From contig MU001512.1 in NCBI GenBank assembly GCA_010093485.1, positions 704,842-768,841 on the forward strand: a stretch of 64,000 bases of DNA. The letters run 5' to 3'. The DNA is from Karstenula rhodostoma CBS 690.94. Lineage: Eukaryota > Ascomycota > Dothideomycetes > Pleosporales > Didymosphaeriaceae. Below are positions 10,081-21,336 of the stretch, in pieces. Below the pieces are notes generated by a model. It was not told where the DNA came from. It searched no databases and was given only the letters and a program-made list of their open reading frames with translations. The position numbers and the translations under genes were made by a program. Every line of letters begins with the position of its first letter. The stretch's first letter is position 1.

Positions 10081-11936
10081 ATGCAGTCACCCGAGGAAAC
10101 CACCATGGCCTCGCCCACCGCTTCTGTCGCCACCCCTACACACGGCTCTGCACCGCGCCGACCACCGCGCAAGAGCACCCTCACCCAGCAGCAGAAGAAC
10201 CAGAAGCGCCAGAGGGCGACGCAGGACCAGCTAGTGACACTCGAGGTCGAATTCAACAAGAACCCCACTCCCACCGCTGCCACAAGGGAAAGGATAGCCC
10301 AGGATATCAACATGACGGAGCGCTCGGTGCAGATCTGGTTCCAGAACAGGTACGCCGAAACCGGCTGAAAGACATGAAATGCTTTGACGGACCACTAACT
10401 CGCAACAGACGTGCCAAAATAAAGAACATCGCGAAAAAGAGCATAGAAGACGGAGGCGATTGCAATGACATCCCGGAGTCAATGCGTCGGTATCTAGCCC
10501 TACAGGCCATGGAGTCGGGCAAGTCCATTGGGACGAGCTTCCTTGGCCGTGCTGGTGGATCAATGGCTCCATATGGCAGCGGCATGTTGCTCAATACGGA
10601 TACTAGCTCTTCCAAAGTTGGTGAGTTTCAACACCCAATGAAACATCGTGAATCAAAGAGTCGCAGTTAACCTGTCTTAGTCATCCACCACTTCGCGTGC
10701 CGCTCTTTGAGCATTGGCTCCTGGCGCCGTGTAGGCCAGAGTGCGATGGATCTCGTCATCTTCTACTCGCCCGAGAAGTGCTGCGTCACCTACTACATCA
10801 ACAATGACTCGGCTGGTTACAAGATCGAGTACCCCTTCTCGTACATCAAGAATATCACGCTGGAGAATGGAGACATGAACGGTAACGCTGAAGGCGCCTC
10901 GCAACGACCAGGAGGCCTCATCGTTGAGCTAAATCGCCCTCCGAACTTCTTCATGGATTCATCTGGATCTGGAGGCTTCTTCCAGTGTGGTGACTTCACC
11001 GAAGAGCAACAGGCGTCGACCATGATGGTGCACCATCTTGGCGGCCACCCGAAGGTCTTGAGTGGGCAGCTTGCGAAGTTGGTCTCATTGGAATCATTCC
11101 AGAACCGACACAACATCTACGACCACAACGCTCTCGCCGTGTCCGCGCCTGTCTCACCGATCAACCATCGTCCTGCTTCACAACCTAATCACATGCAACA
11201 TCCTCATCTGGGTCATGGGTTCCACGATTCACCTTTTGCACCTGGTGGCTACCAAGCACGTGGTCACAAGCGCCAGCGTAGTCGATCCGTGCCTGTTGCG
11301 GTTGATTTCTCGCTTCTGCGCAACCCGATGCCTTCGTTCCTAATGCATCCCGAACCCTCGCCATATACGCCCAATCCTGAGATCTTTGCGCCTGTACCTC
11401 AGAGCGCATCGGGCCCGATTGGACCCAGTCTGAGCATCGACACATCGGCTGGATACGGAATGGACTACCGCCAATACCCTATGTCTGCTACCACGGCTAA
11501 TTCGCCATCCGAGTTTGGCACGCCAGCCTTTTTCACTTCAGGCCCGCGGACCGAGAACGTACCGGCATCGACATTCGGTCAGCAGTACAACATCCCCCCC
11601 TACTTGCACACCCCTATGGGCCCACCGCCTCACTCTGCTGCGTCCACATCTCCCATGCCAACAATGTCCCATCAGGACCCAATCATTGCGAATCAGTCCC
11701 CGCCGCTGAGCTCGTTCGGTCGCTCCAGCTCAGCAGATGTGTACCCAATGTCTCACGAGAACGGCATGTCAGAGGAAGCTCTTCAGATGACTGACATGTA
11801 CGCCAAGCAGAGTTTGAATCTTCCGTTCCGATCTCCGTTACTGGAAGAACACGGCGATGATTTCGATATGCAGAACCTGGTTTCTTTCGGCACGATAGAT
11901 CCAGCCAGCTTATCGCCCGAAAATCACCACATGTAA
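10081..11936 (+). CDS. Homeodomain transcription factor (HTF1/HOX2-like)
   Basis: DNA-binding regulator acting in the nucleus. Three exons (10081-10349, 10409-10620, 10681-11936) with introns of 59 and 60 nt give 578 aa. The homeodomain spans about residues 36-95, and its recognition helix reads [12 protein letters not shown], formed across the first splice junction. A second conserved block, around [19 protein letters not shown] and [14 protein letters not shown], follows at ~residues 180-220. The rest is Pro/Ser/His-rich and disordered. This arrangement matches the ascomycete Htf1/MoHox2 class, which in Magnaporthe and Fusarium is required for conidiogenesis (family knowledge; the orthology here is inferred). 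The start at 10081 is chosen as the first in-frame ATG; 10105 is an alternative. Confidence 0.88.
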
Positions 11937-13244
11937 TGAGCGCTTCATTTTTTTCACCGTTCATTATCATCATACCCAGCAGTTGTCAGCTTAAGCATTT
12001 TGCTTAGCGAGTACATGGCGATCTCGAGAGAGGTCAAGCGACCGCCGCTCTGGCCTGCATTGCGCCCGCCATACGTAATACAGCATGGCCATTGCTTACA
12101 TAAAGCGGCTCTTTCAGTTCTAAATATTGCATCCTCAATCACCGACTTCTTTCTATTTGGCTTTGAGCTATTTCTCGGTGCTCTCACAGCACTCGATTTC
12201 CTCGACCTTTCACTGCGTAACGCAACTCAACGGCAATCTCATCGGAGAGGGTTTTCCTCGGCGTTACAAGGTGGGAAGTAAAGGCGACTTTTTCATACAG
12301 GACAGCGGATTGGTAGAACCTGCGCTGCTACCTCAAAAGAGGTAGCGCGGCTTGTGGGGAGGTTCTAAAACTGAGACGTTTTGGTTGTGTGGCACAATGT
12401 GTTTGTTGTTTTCTTGTGTTTATCTTGTTGCTGGCATGTTCGAAGTCTTTTCTGCTGCGACAGTACTGCTATGTCTGCTGGTTCTTTTTTTTTCTTTCTA
12501 TTTGTTGCTTGCTTGAACACTTTTGAAGTGAAGAGGAGAGGAGAGGATAAGCATCCGAACCAAGTTTTTTTTTGTGACACGATTGGACCGCTGGGCGGGC
12601 TCGACAGTCTTCCATAGGGTTATTAGGTTAGCATCCCGTTGGCTCAGATCGGATAAGGAAACATGACTATTTCAACTTCACGCTGCTGTGCCCTGCTGCT
12701 GAACTGGGTTGTGAAATCTCAAATATGTCTTGCGTATATGGATGTTTTGTGGAACACTCTTCCCGGTGGAAACTGCGTTTCTGCCCTGCCCCAGATCAGC
12801 ACAGGCTTGCATATGTCGTACTAGGCAGTCAATATGTGTTGAAGCGAACGATGCGAAAAGTTGTTTACTGTAAGCTCGAGTCAAACAGCCAGATCCTGGG
12901 CGTTATACTTTCGATTACCGATGGCGGAATCGGAGCAGTGTAGAGCTACGTCGTAGCGACTTGCCTTGAGGGTTCAAGGGAAACCTATATTGCTGTAGGA
13001 CAGAAAGACTCAACTCGTACTACAGGAGCTGGTTTCCGTGGTAAGAGAACGTACATGAGAAATGATGCTCGTCAAAGGGAAATGTTGGGTCGGGTGCAGT
13101 TTGCATTGAAGGATGTAACAGTGACCTCAAAGGCGAGCTCAGATGATTCGTGCTGCAGATCAGCGAAGTGGATTGGATTATTGCGAAAGACTTCTGCCCG
13201 AGGAAAACAGTTCAAATATCTATAACACTTTTACTAATCCTCCA
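11937..13244. other. Convergent intergenic region, no gene seen
   Basis: This 1.3-kb stretch lies between the 3' ends of the homeobox gene and the FSH-type hydrolase. It has T-rich tracts near 12,480-12,580 but no recognisable coding frame, RNA gene or repeat. Confidence 0.5.
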
Positions 13245-14180
13245 CTACATCCCTAGTGCCTGCGTAACAGCCGTGTTGATAGCCTTGACGGCCCCAATGA
13301 TACTTCCCTCGACCTTTGGGGATGGGGGTTCATGTCCCCCTGCATGCACGAATGTCCACACATCTTCATCTCGTACCGGAGCGGTTGTTGTTGTAGCCTC
13401 AAATTTGGCTGCATCCCAATCATTCTCACCCCACACCACTGCCACTGGAAGGTCGATCTTGCTCAGGCCACGAGGCATACTCAAGAGTGGGACTGATATC
13501 CCATTCTTCATCCACTGGCCGAGGTCGTAGACACCCACCCTCAAGGAAAGGACCGCAAGCTTGAATGGCTGAGGAGCGTAAGGATGCAAGTGCTTGTGAC
13601 GTATGAGATACATAAGTGCTAGTCCGGCTCCTTGGCTGAAACCAAACACGCCGTCAAATGGACCATTCATTTGGATGTACGTTTCCAAACATTGGAGCGC
13701 GCGTAAGTACGAACGAGCGTTGGGATCGAAATATTGAAAATGACAAGCGTCTGGGTTGGAAAAATGACTGATCTCTGTAGCAAAGATAGTTAGCAAAATA
13801 GTCTCGGACTGTTATGACGCAACACCTCCACCAGGAACGTCAATACATCGTTTGTTCACTTTAGATCAAATGAAGAAGCATTTTATGATGGTATAAACAA
13901 ATGTGGGACAGTCAAACCTTCAGCCATTTTACACCTCACCGACCCTTCAACGAATTCGAACGTGTGTTCAGAACCTAGCTCATTTCGTAAGGCGGATATC
14001 AGCCATGATTAGTTATCTCGAGGCTGTGAGGATACTTATGGTGTTAAACATACCCGTCTGTATCTGGAATATCTTTTTATAATGTCAGACCGATCGAACT
14101 CCATGAGCCACCACAAGTGAGATGCGGGCAATTCTTACCTTGCTACTAGTTCCCTGGCCGTAAAGACAAAGGAAATACAT
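13245..14180 (-). CDS. FSH-type serine hydrolase (alpha/beta hydrolase)
   Basis: Member of the FSH1 family (PF03959); relatives include thioesterase-like helpers of polyketide clusters such as CtnB/LovG. The predicted exons are 14180-14139, 14072-14054, 13974-13918 and 13774-13245, giving 215 aa. The N-terminus MYFLCLYGQGTSS is the usual first strand and oxyanion loop. The nucleophile elbow is GFSQGA, the Asp region is VVWGENDW and the catalytic His lies in HAGGHEPP. The last exon is certain. The middle of the model is less so, because the second intron seems to swallow residues (about AALRNEL) that the family normally keeps, and no in-frame AG precedes them. Intron 3 has an unusual GTTTGA donor. 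The gene may be mis-spliced, decayed, or spliced in a way I cannot see. Confidence 0.78.
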
Positions 14181-14803
14181 CTTCCTTGTTTGTGAAGGAA
14201 AGAGAAAAGGATGATCTATAATAAAATAATACACGTAGTGGTAGAGCTATATTCAAAGGGGGCCTAGGTAAATGAGGTCTTTGGCTTGTGAGACTTGGTC
14301 TTATGGCGTGCATCCTCACCACCTCCTATCAAATATGGGGCCAGTTTTATCAAAATAGATTGCTGAGCAATTGCCGAAAGCAGTGGCACATTCTAGAACG
14401 GTTTTGGCAGGGCTGCGCCGCATTGTGAGCAGCTTACCCGCTGACGAGTTACGACGTCAACCGTTAGAAGCTTTACACGAGAGCGGCAACCTCGAATGCA
14501 TTTCATTCGCACATACAAGTGGGGGATCTAATCTACATTTTCCCTAGGAAACAATAAGAAACAAACAAATGAATGTAATGCACGACCGACTTCCAGCACG
14601 CACGGAAACCACAGTAACTATGGTGTAAAACACACATGGAGCTTAATCGTTCAACTTCCGATCGCTACGATACCTCAATGCAAGGTCAAGTGCGATAGCA
14701 TACGCCAACAGCCAAAGCGTCTCGATCTTTTATCAGTAAGCGTCATTCGAAGCGAAGCGCAGTAGATGGAGGGTGTTAACCAGACCTTTTGAGTTCGATC
14801 CCA
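14181..14803. other. Intergenic region upstream of the hydrolase
   Basis: A 623-bp A/T-leaning spacer between two minus-strand genes. It must include the hydrolase promoter. No coding frame or repeat is seen. Confidence 0.45.
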
Positions 14804-16000
14804 TCAGAGCTCATGACTCGCTATGGATGACACATTCGATACATGGCCTGTCGTAGCGAGATGGCCCACATCATTCAATCTCGTAGTAGAAAATGATTGG
14901 AACTCCAGATCGTCACTTGCCTTGCTGCTTGTGTCCAACTTGATCGGCGTGGTGCGGAGGTCTCCACCCTGGTGAGGTAGCCTTCTCGAAAAGTTTGAGG
15001 CAGTTCTAACGGAGAAGGCACTCAAAGTGAGATCGATCAGCTTGGTGACGCTGTGGTTTGGTAATAGACGTCGTTTGAGAGGGCGAAGCGTTGGCATACA
15101 AGCCGCTATCATGTATGTTCCCCCTTCCGTGATGACAAAAGTAAACGTTGGTATACATTTATATGTTGGATCCTTCAAAAGTTCGGCCGAATGAATGAAG
15201 GTATCTAGTCGTAGTATGGAGGTAACGATACCGCTGTGAACATGTCAGCCAGGAGAAGCTTCGAACTCTGGCCTGAGACTTACACCGACCCAGTCAAAAA
15301 GGTAATGAGAAGTCCGATTTTTGCGGCCAAGCCAATGCGCAACTTGAACACCGCAGGTAAAGGTAACAGAAGCATCATAATATCTGTTGCGATATTGGGA
15401 ACACATACCATCTGGTAAGCCAGCATGATGTTGCCGCAATGCCCGCCTGGAATGGTAGGATCCCATTGGTATGCTATAGGTGGACATATAGACAAACTTG
15501 ATATATGGGCTCCGATTGCTGTAAGGATGATCAGTGTTGCGATGAGATATGCCGCTATCTGATATGGCCTCGTTGAGAAGATTCGCAAGTACAAGGAGAG
15601 AATTGTCAACTTTGATCTGGTTATAGCTTCGTAGTCGATGAACTCCACGGCTTTAACGATCTTGCTCCGGGTAATAAGCATATGAGGATCTTGAAGCATA
15701 AAAGCTTCTAGTGACGGCCAGCACCACCCCATCTAACGATGACTAATGTCTTTCGGTAAGCGGAGACAACGGTTTGATATATAGTGAGCTTACATAACCC
15801 ATGGGAATGAACAGCCAACACTCCAATCCATCCAGCGTTTTGTTCAAATGTCGGGATACGTAAAAGAGACAGACAAAGATCGGTTGCAGTACAATGAAAA
15901 CGCTAGCGACAATGAGAAGACGGTGTCCAATATCTTCCTGGAGATACTCCGCTGGTAACTTTGCCAGCTCTGCGGGATCAAATTTCGACGTTCCGGTCAT
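14804..16000 (-). CDS. Rhodopsin-like seven-TM fungal membrane protein
   Basis: Integral membrane protein of the fungal rhodopsin-like family (PF20684 type), the fold shared with PTH11-like receptors. Exons are 16000-15794, 15732-15284 and 15233-14804, with introns of 61 and 50 nt, giving 361 aa. Several hydrophobic helices are plain, including LLIVASVFIVLQPIFVCLFY and the segment around IMMLLLPLPAVFKL. Family signatures present are SKLTILSLYLRIF, a CPPIAYQWDP loop with a second Cys (GHCGN), and GIVTSILRLDTF at the third-exon junction. The C-terminal tail is cytosolic and Ser/Thr-rich. No retinal lysine is expected in this family. No ligand is known. Its place beside a P450 and a pump suggests sensing or transport linked to a metabolite (inference). 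Confidence 0.85.
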
Positions 16001-17343
16001 TGTGCCTGCTTGCGACTTGTGAGCGTTCCAAAAGCACCTGGGCAGCCCTTCACTCTCTCAAATACGGCAGTCAGTCTCCGATACTTCTTCCATGTACATA
16101 CCTGTGCATATGCATGTTTGGACAACAAAGAACCGACCATATCTATCGGTGCCGCCTGGGTATATGCGTACGTTTATCCGCTGTCGCTAGCACAAGGGGT
16201 GCTGCATGTATCGTGTGATGCACTCAAGCTTGCCCTGGTAATATGACTTCAACTAAACGGTGACTTTGAATGCCATCGAGACGTTGGGGTGACAACGGTA
16301 CATTTTTCGAAATGAAATTTCCAAGAGTATGCATTTGCAAACGACCCCGGTGGTACAACGAGGAGACCGAATCCTTGCCTCTAGTGCCTCTTAAGTGGGC
16401 AGCCTGCGCTATTGAAATATCCAGGCTTCATGAAACACAGTCTGACAGGCAATAGCCATTTGTCTCAGCAGATCTTCATGGGCCCAATATTGAGGTAGGC
16501 ACTGGGGGAACTATAGCAGTCGCGAATAGACATCACAGGGAGCTTTCCGCACATCCTTCCTCTTTCCCGTCTCGCGATTCTCTTCGAGCGTGTAATAACT
16601 ACTCCAATGTTCATTTGCAATATATATGTACACAAATACACATGTGACAGTGGCGAAGGTGCTGAAAATTTGGCATCGGTGGGTCCGTCTGAGCTGGATG
16701 CACATGTGAGCATGGGCCTTTGAGGCGTAGACCGAAAGCAACAAGAGTACATCTCTACAGGCATGAAAGGCCCATTAAAAGTCTTCCAAGAGCTACTGGG
16801 CCCCTTCTTCCGGAGGTGGTACGAAAAACTCCTGCTCTCATGCATCGCTAGACCTCATTGTATCGCTGCTCTAACTCAATGTTTCACAAAGTTCTCATGT
16901 GTACAAGCTATGTGCATATGCTGTAATCGGGTTGTGCTTGTCTGGGTTTGGCCACACAGCTTTACGACAGGGGCTAGGTTCATTGAAAAATTATGGCCGT
17001 AGCTGCGGGCGATTGAAGGATCTTCTATTTTTACTTCGAACCACTTGTACAGCTGGTTATCGAGAAGCGATTCGATTGGCCGTAGGAAGGCGTTATACAG
17101 ACGTTCCTTTGCAGAAGCGCTTCAGGGTCAATCACACATCCGCACGCATGTGCTTTGGCACTCAGAGTATCCCCTTTCTCAGTGCATAGTAGAGTATACA
17201 TTTGGATGCCAATATTTTAAACTTGATCCAAAGGCAAATACCGAATAACAGGCGAAAAGAACATCATTGATGACTATTGAAGTTACCCACGTCGAAGACA
17301 AGAGACGAAGTCTATGAGAGACCCTTGGTGAAAAATCCATTCT
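16001..17343. other. Intergenic region between rhodopsin-like gene and P450, no gene seen
   Basis: A 1.34-kb spacer between two minus-strand genes. Open frames up to 126 codons exist on both strands but none shows a domain, a signal peptide or sensible splice partners. Confidence 0.45.
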
Positions 17344-19062
17344 CTACGAGAACCTTGGCCTGAAACGAAGGAAGGGCCCAGTCTTCACAGAAAGGTAGAT
17401 ATCCTTGACATGGTAAACAGGTGGACTAGGCCGGTTCGATCCCATCTCCGTCTCGTCACCTCCACCTGGAGCACGACTGAAGTCCAAGGCCCAAACCGTT
17501 TTCGCAAGAACCAGTTGCAGCTCCAACATCGCCAGGTTCTGTCCCGCACAGTTCATCGGACCAATGGAAAACGGATGGAACACACGTCTCAGCTTCAGCG
17601 CCTCCGCACTTGTCTTTGAAGCGTTCGCGTCGTCAGACGCAATCCACCGTTCGGGTCGGAAAACATCAACGTCGTTCCCGTAAACATTCTCATCTCTTCC
17701 CATAGCCCACGCCGCACAGCCGACCAAAGTACCCGCAGGGTAGTGTTTTCCATCAATTACTGCGCCGCCAGGAAGCACTTCTCGCGGTAGTTCGCTCGGC
17801 GCTGGGTGTGCGATACGAAGCGACTCGTCGATACAAGCACGCAGGTACTTGCATTTGCTGAGCTTGGCCCCAGGTACTATCTGTTCGCCAGACTGGAAGG
17901 TCGTGCGAATCTCCGACTGTAGCTTAGCAAGCACATTCGGATAATGTGACAGGTAGAAAAACGCCCCGCACAGCGTCGTCGCAGTCGTATCAGTGCCTGC
18001 CAACACAAGAAGTCGCGTCTCAGAAAGGAGATGGTATCGGTCGCTAAATGCAGGACGATCCGTGTCGGGGTCAACTGCAGTGAGTAAGAAGTGGAACATG
18101 TCTTTGTGAGAGCCACTGGGGTAAGCCTTGGGCGCAGCTATGCGCTTAGCAACACTGTTCTCCACGAACTCGTTATATTGTATAGCCTCTCGCTTTCGAA
18201 GACGCTCGAGGAGCTTGTTGAGACCGCGCGGTTGGAGGTAGAGAAACAGGTCGAAGATAGGCGACTTGGACAGCTGGAGTGGTGTTCAGCAGACAGAATA
18301 TCATCAGAGTAGCCTTGCATACCTTGTATCCGAACGCAACTTGGTTCAAAATCTGGCCCGGGACTTTCTTCAGCATATTCGTTCCGAGCTCCTTGGTATT
18401 GAAGCTTTCTCCAAAGCACAGCTCGCCCAGGATATCGAATACAAGGTGTTCCACAAGCACAGCCATGTCGGCCGGTTGAGACCAAGCCTCTGCATCACCA
18501 CTGTTCTCCTCACGTTCCTTCCTCTCACAGCCCACCATGCTGCTCAGCAAGAAAATCCACCGATCAACATGTCTCGCGATAACAGGACTCGTCGCTTTGA
18601 GCGACTGCTCTGTAAACGCAAGATTGAGGAGCTTTCTCCTCTTCGCATGCAGCGCCGGCTCTATAGCGTTGACCGTATGCAGATCATGCTCGTCGCGTTT
18701 CCAAGCTTTATAGAAATTGCCACGGATGATGTTGGCGCGGGGGCCGTGAATATCAGTATAGGCGCGAGGGCTGTTAAACAGGACCGTATTAGGAGCCGCA
18801 CGAAACTTGTCACCTAAGATGTGTTATGCTTATGTAGTCGCCAGATAGTTATCATCCGAGGATTCTTACCGTAGATCTGGAAGTTCTGCAGAATCCAGAT
18901 ATGGCGGTCACCTTTGCATGCATGATAGAACGATGGCAGCGAGCTGATTCGAGCTAGAAAAGAGCCTGGGATGTGGGAAAGTGGATGGAAAAATACATTC
19001 CAAATGGTGGTTGCTACGAGATAGCTCACGTAGAGACCTAGAGCGAGATAGAAAAATGACAT
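17344..19062 (-). CDS. Cytochrome P450, benzoate 4-monooxygenase/CYP65-like
   Basis: ER-bound heme monooxygenase. Exons are 19062-18870, 18813-18323 and 18273-17344, with introns of 56 and 49 nt, giving 537 aa. The N-terminal anchor is followed by WNVFFHPLSHIPGSFLAR, the membrane-exit motif of this P450 group. Next come the C-helix region (FYKAWKRDEHD), the I-helix AGTDTT at 320-325, ExxR as ESLR, the PERW motif FRPERW, and the heme loop FSIGPMNCAG with the heme-ligand Cys at 470. All catalytic features are intact. The subfamily resembles trichothecene- and aflatoxin-type oxygenases (CYP65/benzoate 4-monooxygenase style). That is inferred, and the substrate is unknown. It sits between a rhodopsin-like protein and an MFS pump on the same strand. 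Confidence 0.93.
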
Positions 19063-19424
19063 TTTCGATAGACCGTAGTATCATCCGGGAGCTTTCCATC
19101 TTATCATATGCGGCGTATGTAGAGCTTGCCGCCAAGCCTGCATTCCATCTATTCGACTGCGCCGTACGGTATTTTCGGATGGGGTGTAGTCTGCCGGATC
19201 CCGAGACCTTGACTACGCCACATTTTGAGGATCATCCTAGATGGCTGCACGTCGAGCACCACAGCCTTCATGGCGACTACAGCTATGTGGGAAATGGACC
19301 TACCTCGTTCTCAACCATGGGCAAGCGTTGGACCGAATTAATCAGCCCCGAGTTCTACGATAAACCCCTTTTCGTACACTACGTTGCCGGCGCTGCCAAA
19401 GATAATGATATTCCATTGATCTAA
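19056..19424 (+). CDS. Possible small protein ORF in the P450 promoter
   Basis: A 122-codon open frame runs antisense from the P450 start region across most of its 450-bp upstream gap. An in-frame ATG exists further upstream at 18981, inside the P450. The peptide reads like a real soluble protein (balanced composition, Trp/His/Tyr-rich, segments such as DHPRWLHVEHHSLHGDY) but matches no family I know. It may be the C-terminal remnant of a decayed gene, or chance. Confidence 0.25.
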   Translation: MTFSIDRSIIRELSILSYAAYVELAAKPAFHLFDCAVRYFRMGCSLPDPETLTTPHFEDHPRWLHVEHHSLHGDYSYVGNGPTSFSTMGKRWTELISPEFYDKPLFVHYVAGAAKDNDIPLI

Positions 19425-19512
19425 TGATCTATTCGTGTGAGTTTCAAAGTGCCGTAACTCAAATACGCCCATTTAGCTCTTGTCATACAAGCCAACTGAA
19501 GGCACGACGGTT

Positions 19513-21336
19513 TCATTTCAAAGGCTCTACAACTTGTCTCGTCCACATCAGTGCCGTGGCTGGAATTTGAGCCGCAGCAAATCCGATGACCAGCTTGATC
19601 TGAAGACCGAAGCTTTCAGCGAACACCTTTTCAACCTCTACACGCAACTCCGTAGGTAGCAAGTGAATATTGGCCGTCTTTTCTAAGATCAAAGCCGCTG
19701 ACGACGGTGGTGCTATTCGTGAAATGTTGGAACGGAGATAGGGAGTAGAGAGAGATGTTGCAATTGCAATGCCAACAAGGCCACCCAGAACGCGAAACTG
19801 GGACATTGCAGCTGTGCCTACTGCTAAATCCATGTTAGCACGAAAGTTCGAAAGAGTGATAGGTAATCCTTACAGAGATCTCTCTTCTCCATGGCAAAGG
19901 GGACAAGTAGTATGAGGCCGCAAGCAACAAACCCAACTCCCGCACCCAGGAGGATTTGATATCCATATTGATATGCACGAATATCCGAATCCGTTGGTAT
20001 TCGCGACAGAAGAACAGCGCCAATGAGCTGCAGTACAGCCCCGGTAAGAACGATAATGCTTGGCGGTATCCTAGGTTTTCCCATCATTGCTGCTGCGAAG
20101 CTAGATCCCGTGGGCACGAAAGCTCCAAAGGGAAGGAGTAGGACGGCCGCCTCCAGAGAAGAGAGTCCATTCACTGTCATGAACCGCTGTGGAATCTGTA
20201 TGAGGCATATCATGAGGACACTGCCTGCGAAGAATGTGTTCCTGGGGAGAATCGTAAGATGCCAGACTTAGACAACAGATGTGCACGGGTGGCTTACAAG
20301 ATCATCCCAACGGCTTTTCGAGAACGACAGAACCTCCAAGGGAAGACCGGCTCTGGGTTTTCTCGACGTGTAGTAATCAGCCATTCCCAACAGAGGAATG
20401 CCACCGAAAACGGTGCAGTCATCAAAAGTAGTGGTAAAACAAATGCGGATGTCCACGCGTAACCGATAGCAGCTTGCTGTAGCCCAGTAGATATAAGTAA
20501 GCATGCACCAAGCAGTAGTGTAGACCCAATGAGGTCAAGTCGACGAAGCGAAGCAGTGCTCAGATCATGGTGAGTTGCCGGTTCGTTCCAAAGCTTGTTG
20601 GGGAACGTGAAGAATATCCCTACAATGGCTATACCACATATTGGAACACTTGGGTAGAATTTTCAGTACACTTTCGTTGGACACTCTGTACAGGACTTAC
20701 TTCAGTAGGAAGATCCATCTCCACTGACCAGTGAGGGCAATGGCTCCACCAATAAGTGGTCCGCATATCAAGGAAAGAGCCACAACTGCAGTAACTATGC
20801 TGACATAAAGTGGCCACTTCCTGGGAGGAACAAGTTCGAAGAATACGAGTTGCGTAAGGGCAAAAATGCCACAGCCTCCGATACCCTGGACCCATCGAAA
20901 CATGACAAGTTGTATGAGGGTTTGGCTTGCTGCGCATGCTCCGGAAAATATCGTGAAGATAACGGCTGACACTATGATTGTAGTCTTCCGGGACATTACA
21001 TCTGAGAATTTTGCCCACACCAACTGGAAACCTGGTATCCAGCTTAGTTAGAAGGGCAATGACACTGAAGTTTGGCACTTTACCACAAAATGACAACATA
21101 TATGACGTGAAGACCCAAGAATTCTTCTCAAAGTCTCCAAGCTGATCGGTTATCGTCAAAATTGCTGTGCTTGTGATAGAGGTATCCATCTGTGCGACAA
21201 AGAGGGAGAGAAGCAGCCAAAAGCTAATGCTGTGGAGTTGCCAACCCGTAACGTAGCGTGGGCCATCCGATGCCAGGTTAGTGTTGGGAGTACTCTGTGA
21301 CATTGCGACACTACTCGAAGGCTTTTCGTCGGCCAT
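19513..21336 (-). CDS. MFS efflux transporter, DHA2/toxin-pump-like
   Basis: Drug:H+ antiporter of the major facilitator superfamily, at the plasma membrane. Five exons (21336-21084, 21031-20701, 20648-20298, 20241-19874, 19823-19513) close in frame and give 537 aa. Introns are 49-56 nt. Hydrophilic N-terminus, then TM1 with the QMDTSITSTAI signature, a loop 2-3 motif (WAKFSDVMSRK), the RWVQGIGGCG segment, and antiporter motif C as GPLIGGAI. This pattern is that of the 14-TM fungal toxin/azole pumps (AflT, TRI12-like). The ATG at 21336 is chosen because the frame upstream has no other ATG. A TATA-like CTATATATTAA on the minus strand lies at 21593-21603. The neighbouring P450 suggests export of a metabolite (inference). 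Confidence 0.92.

Noticed and set aside
14791..14810. tRNA T-arm-like GAGTTCGATCCCATC
   Set aside because: No matching acceptor stem, D-arm or anticodon arm upstream, and it overlaps the end of the rhodopsin-like gene.
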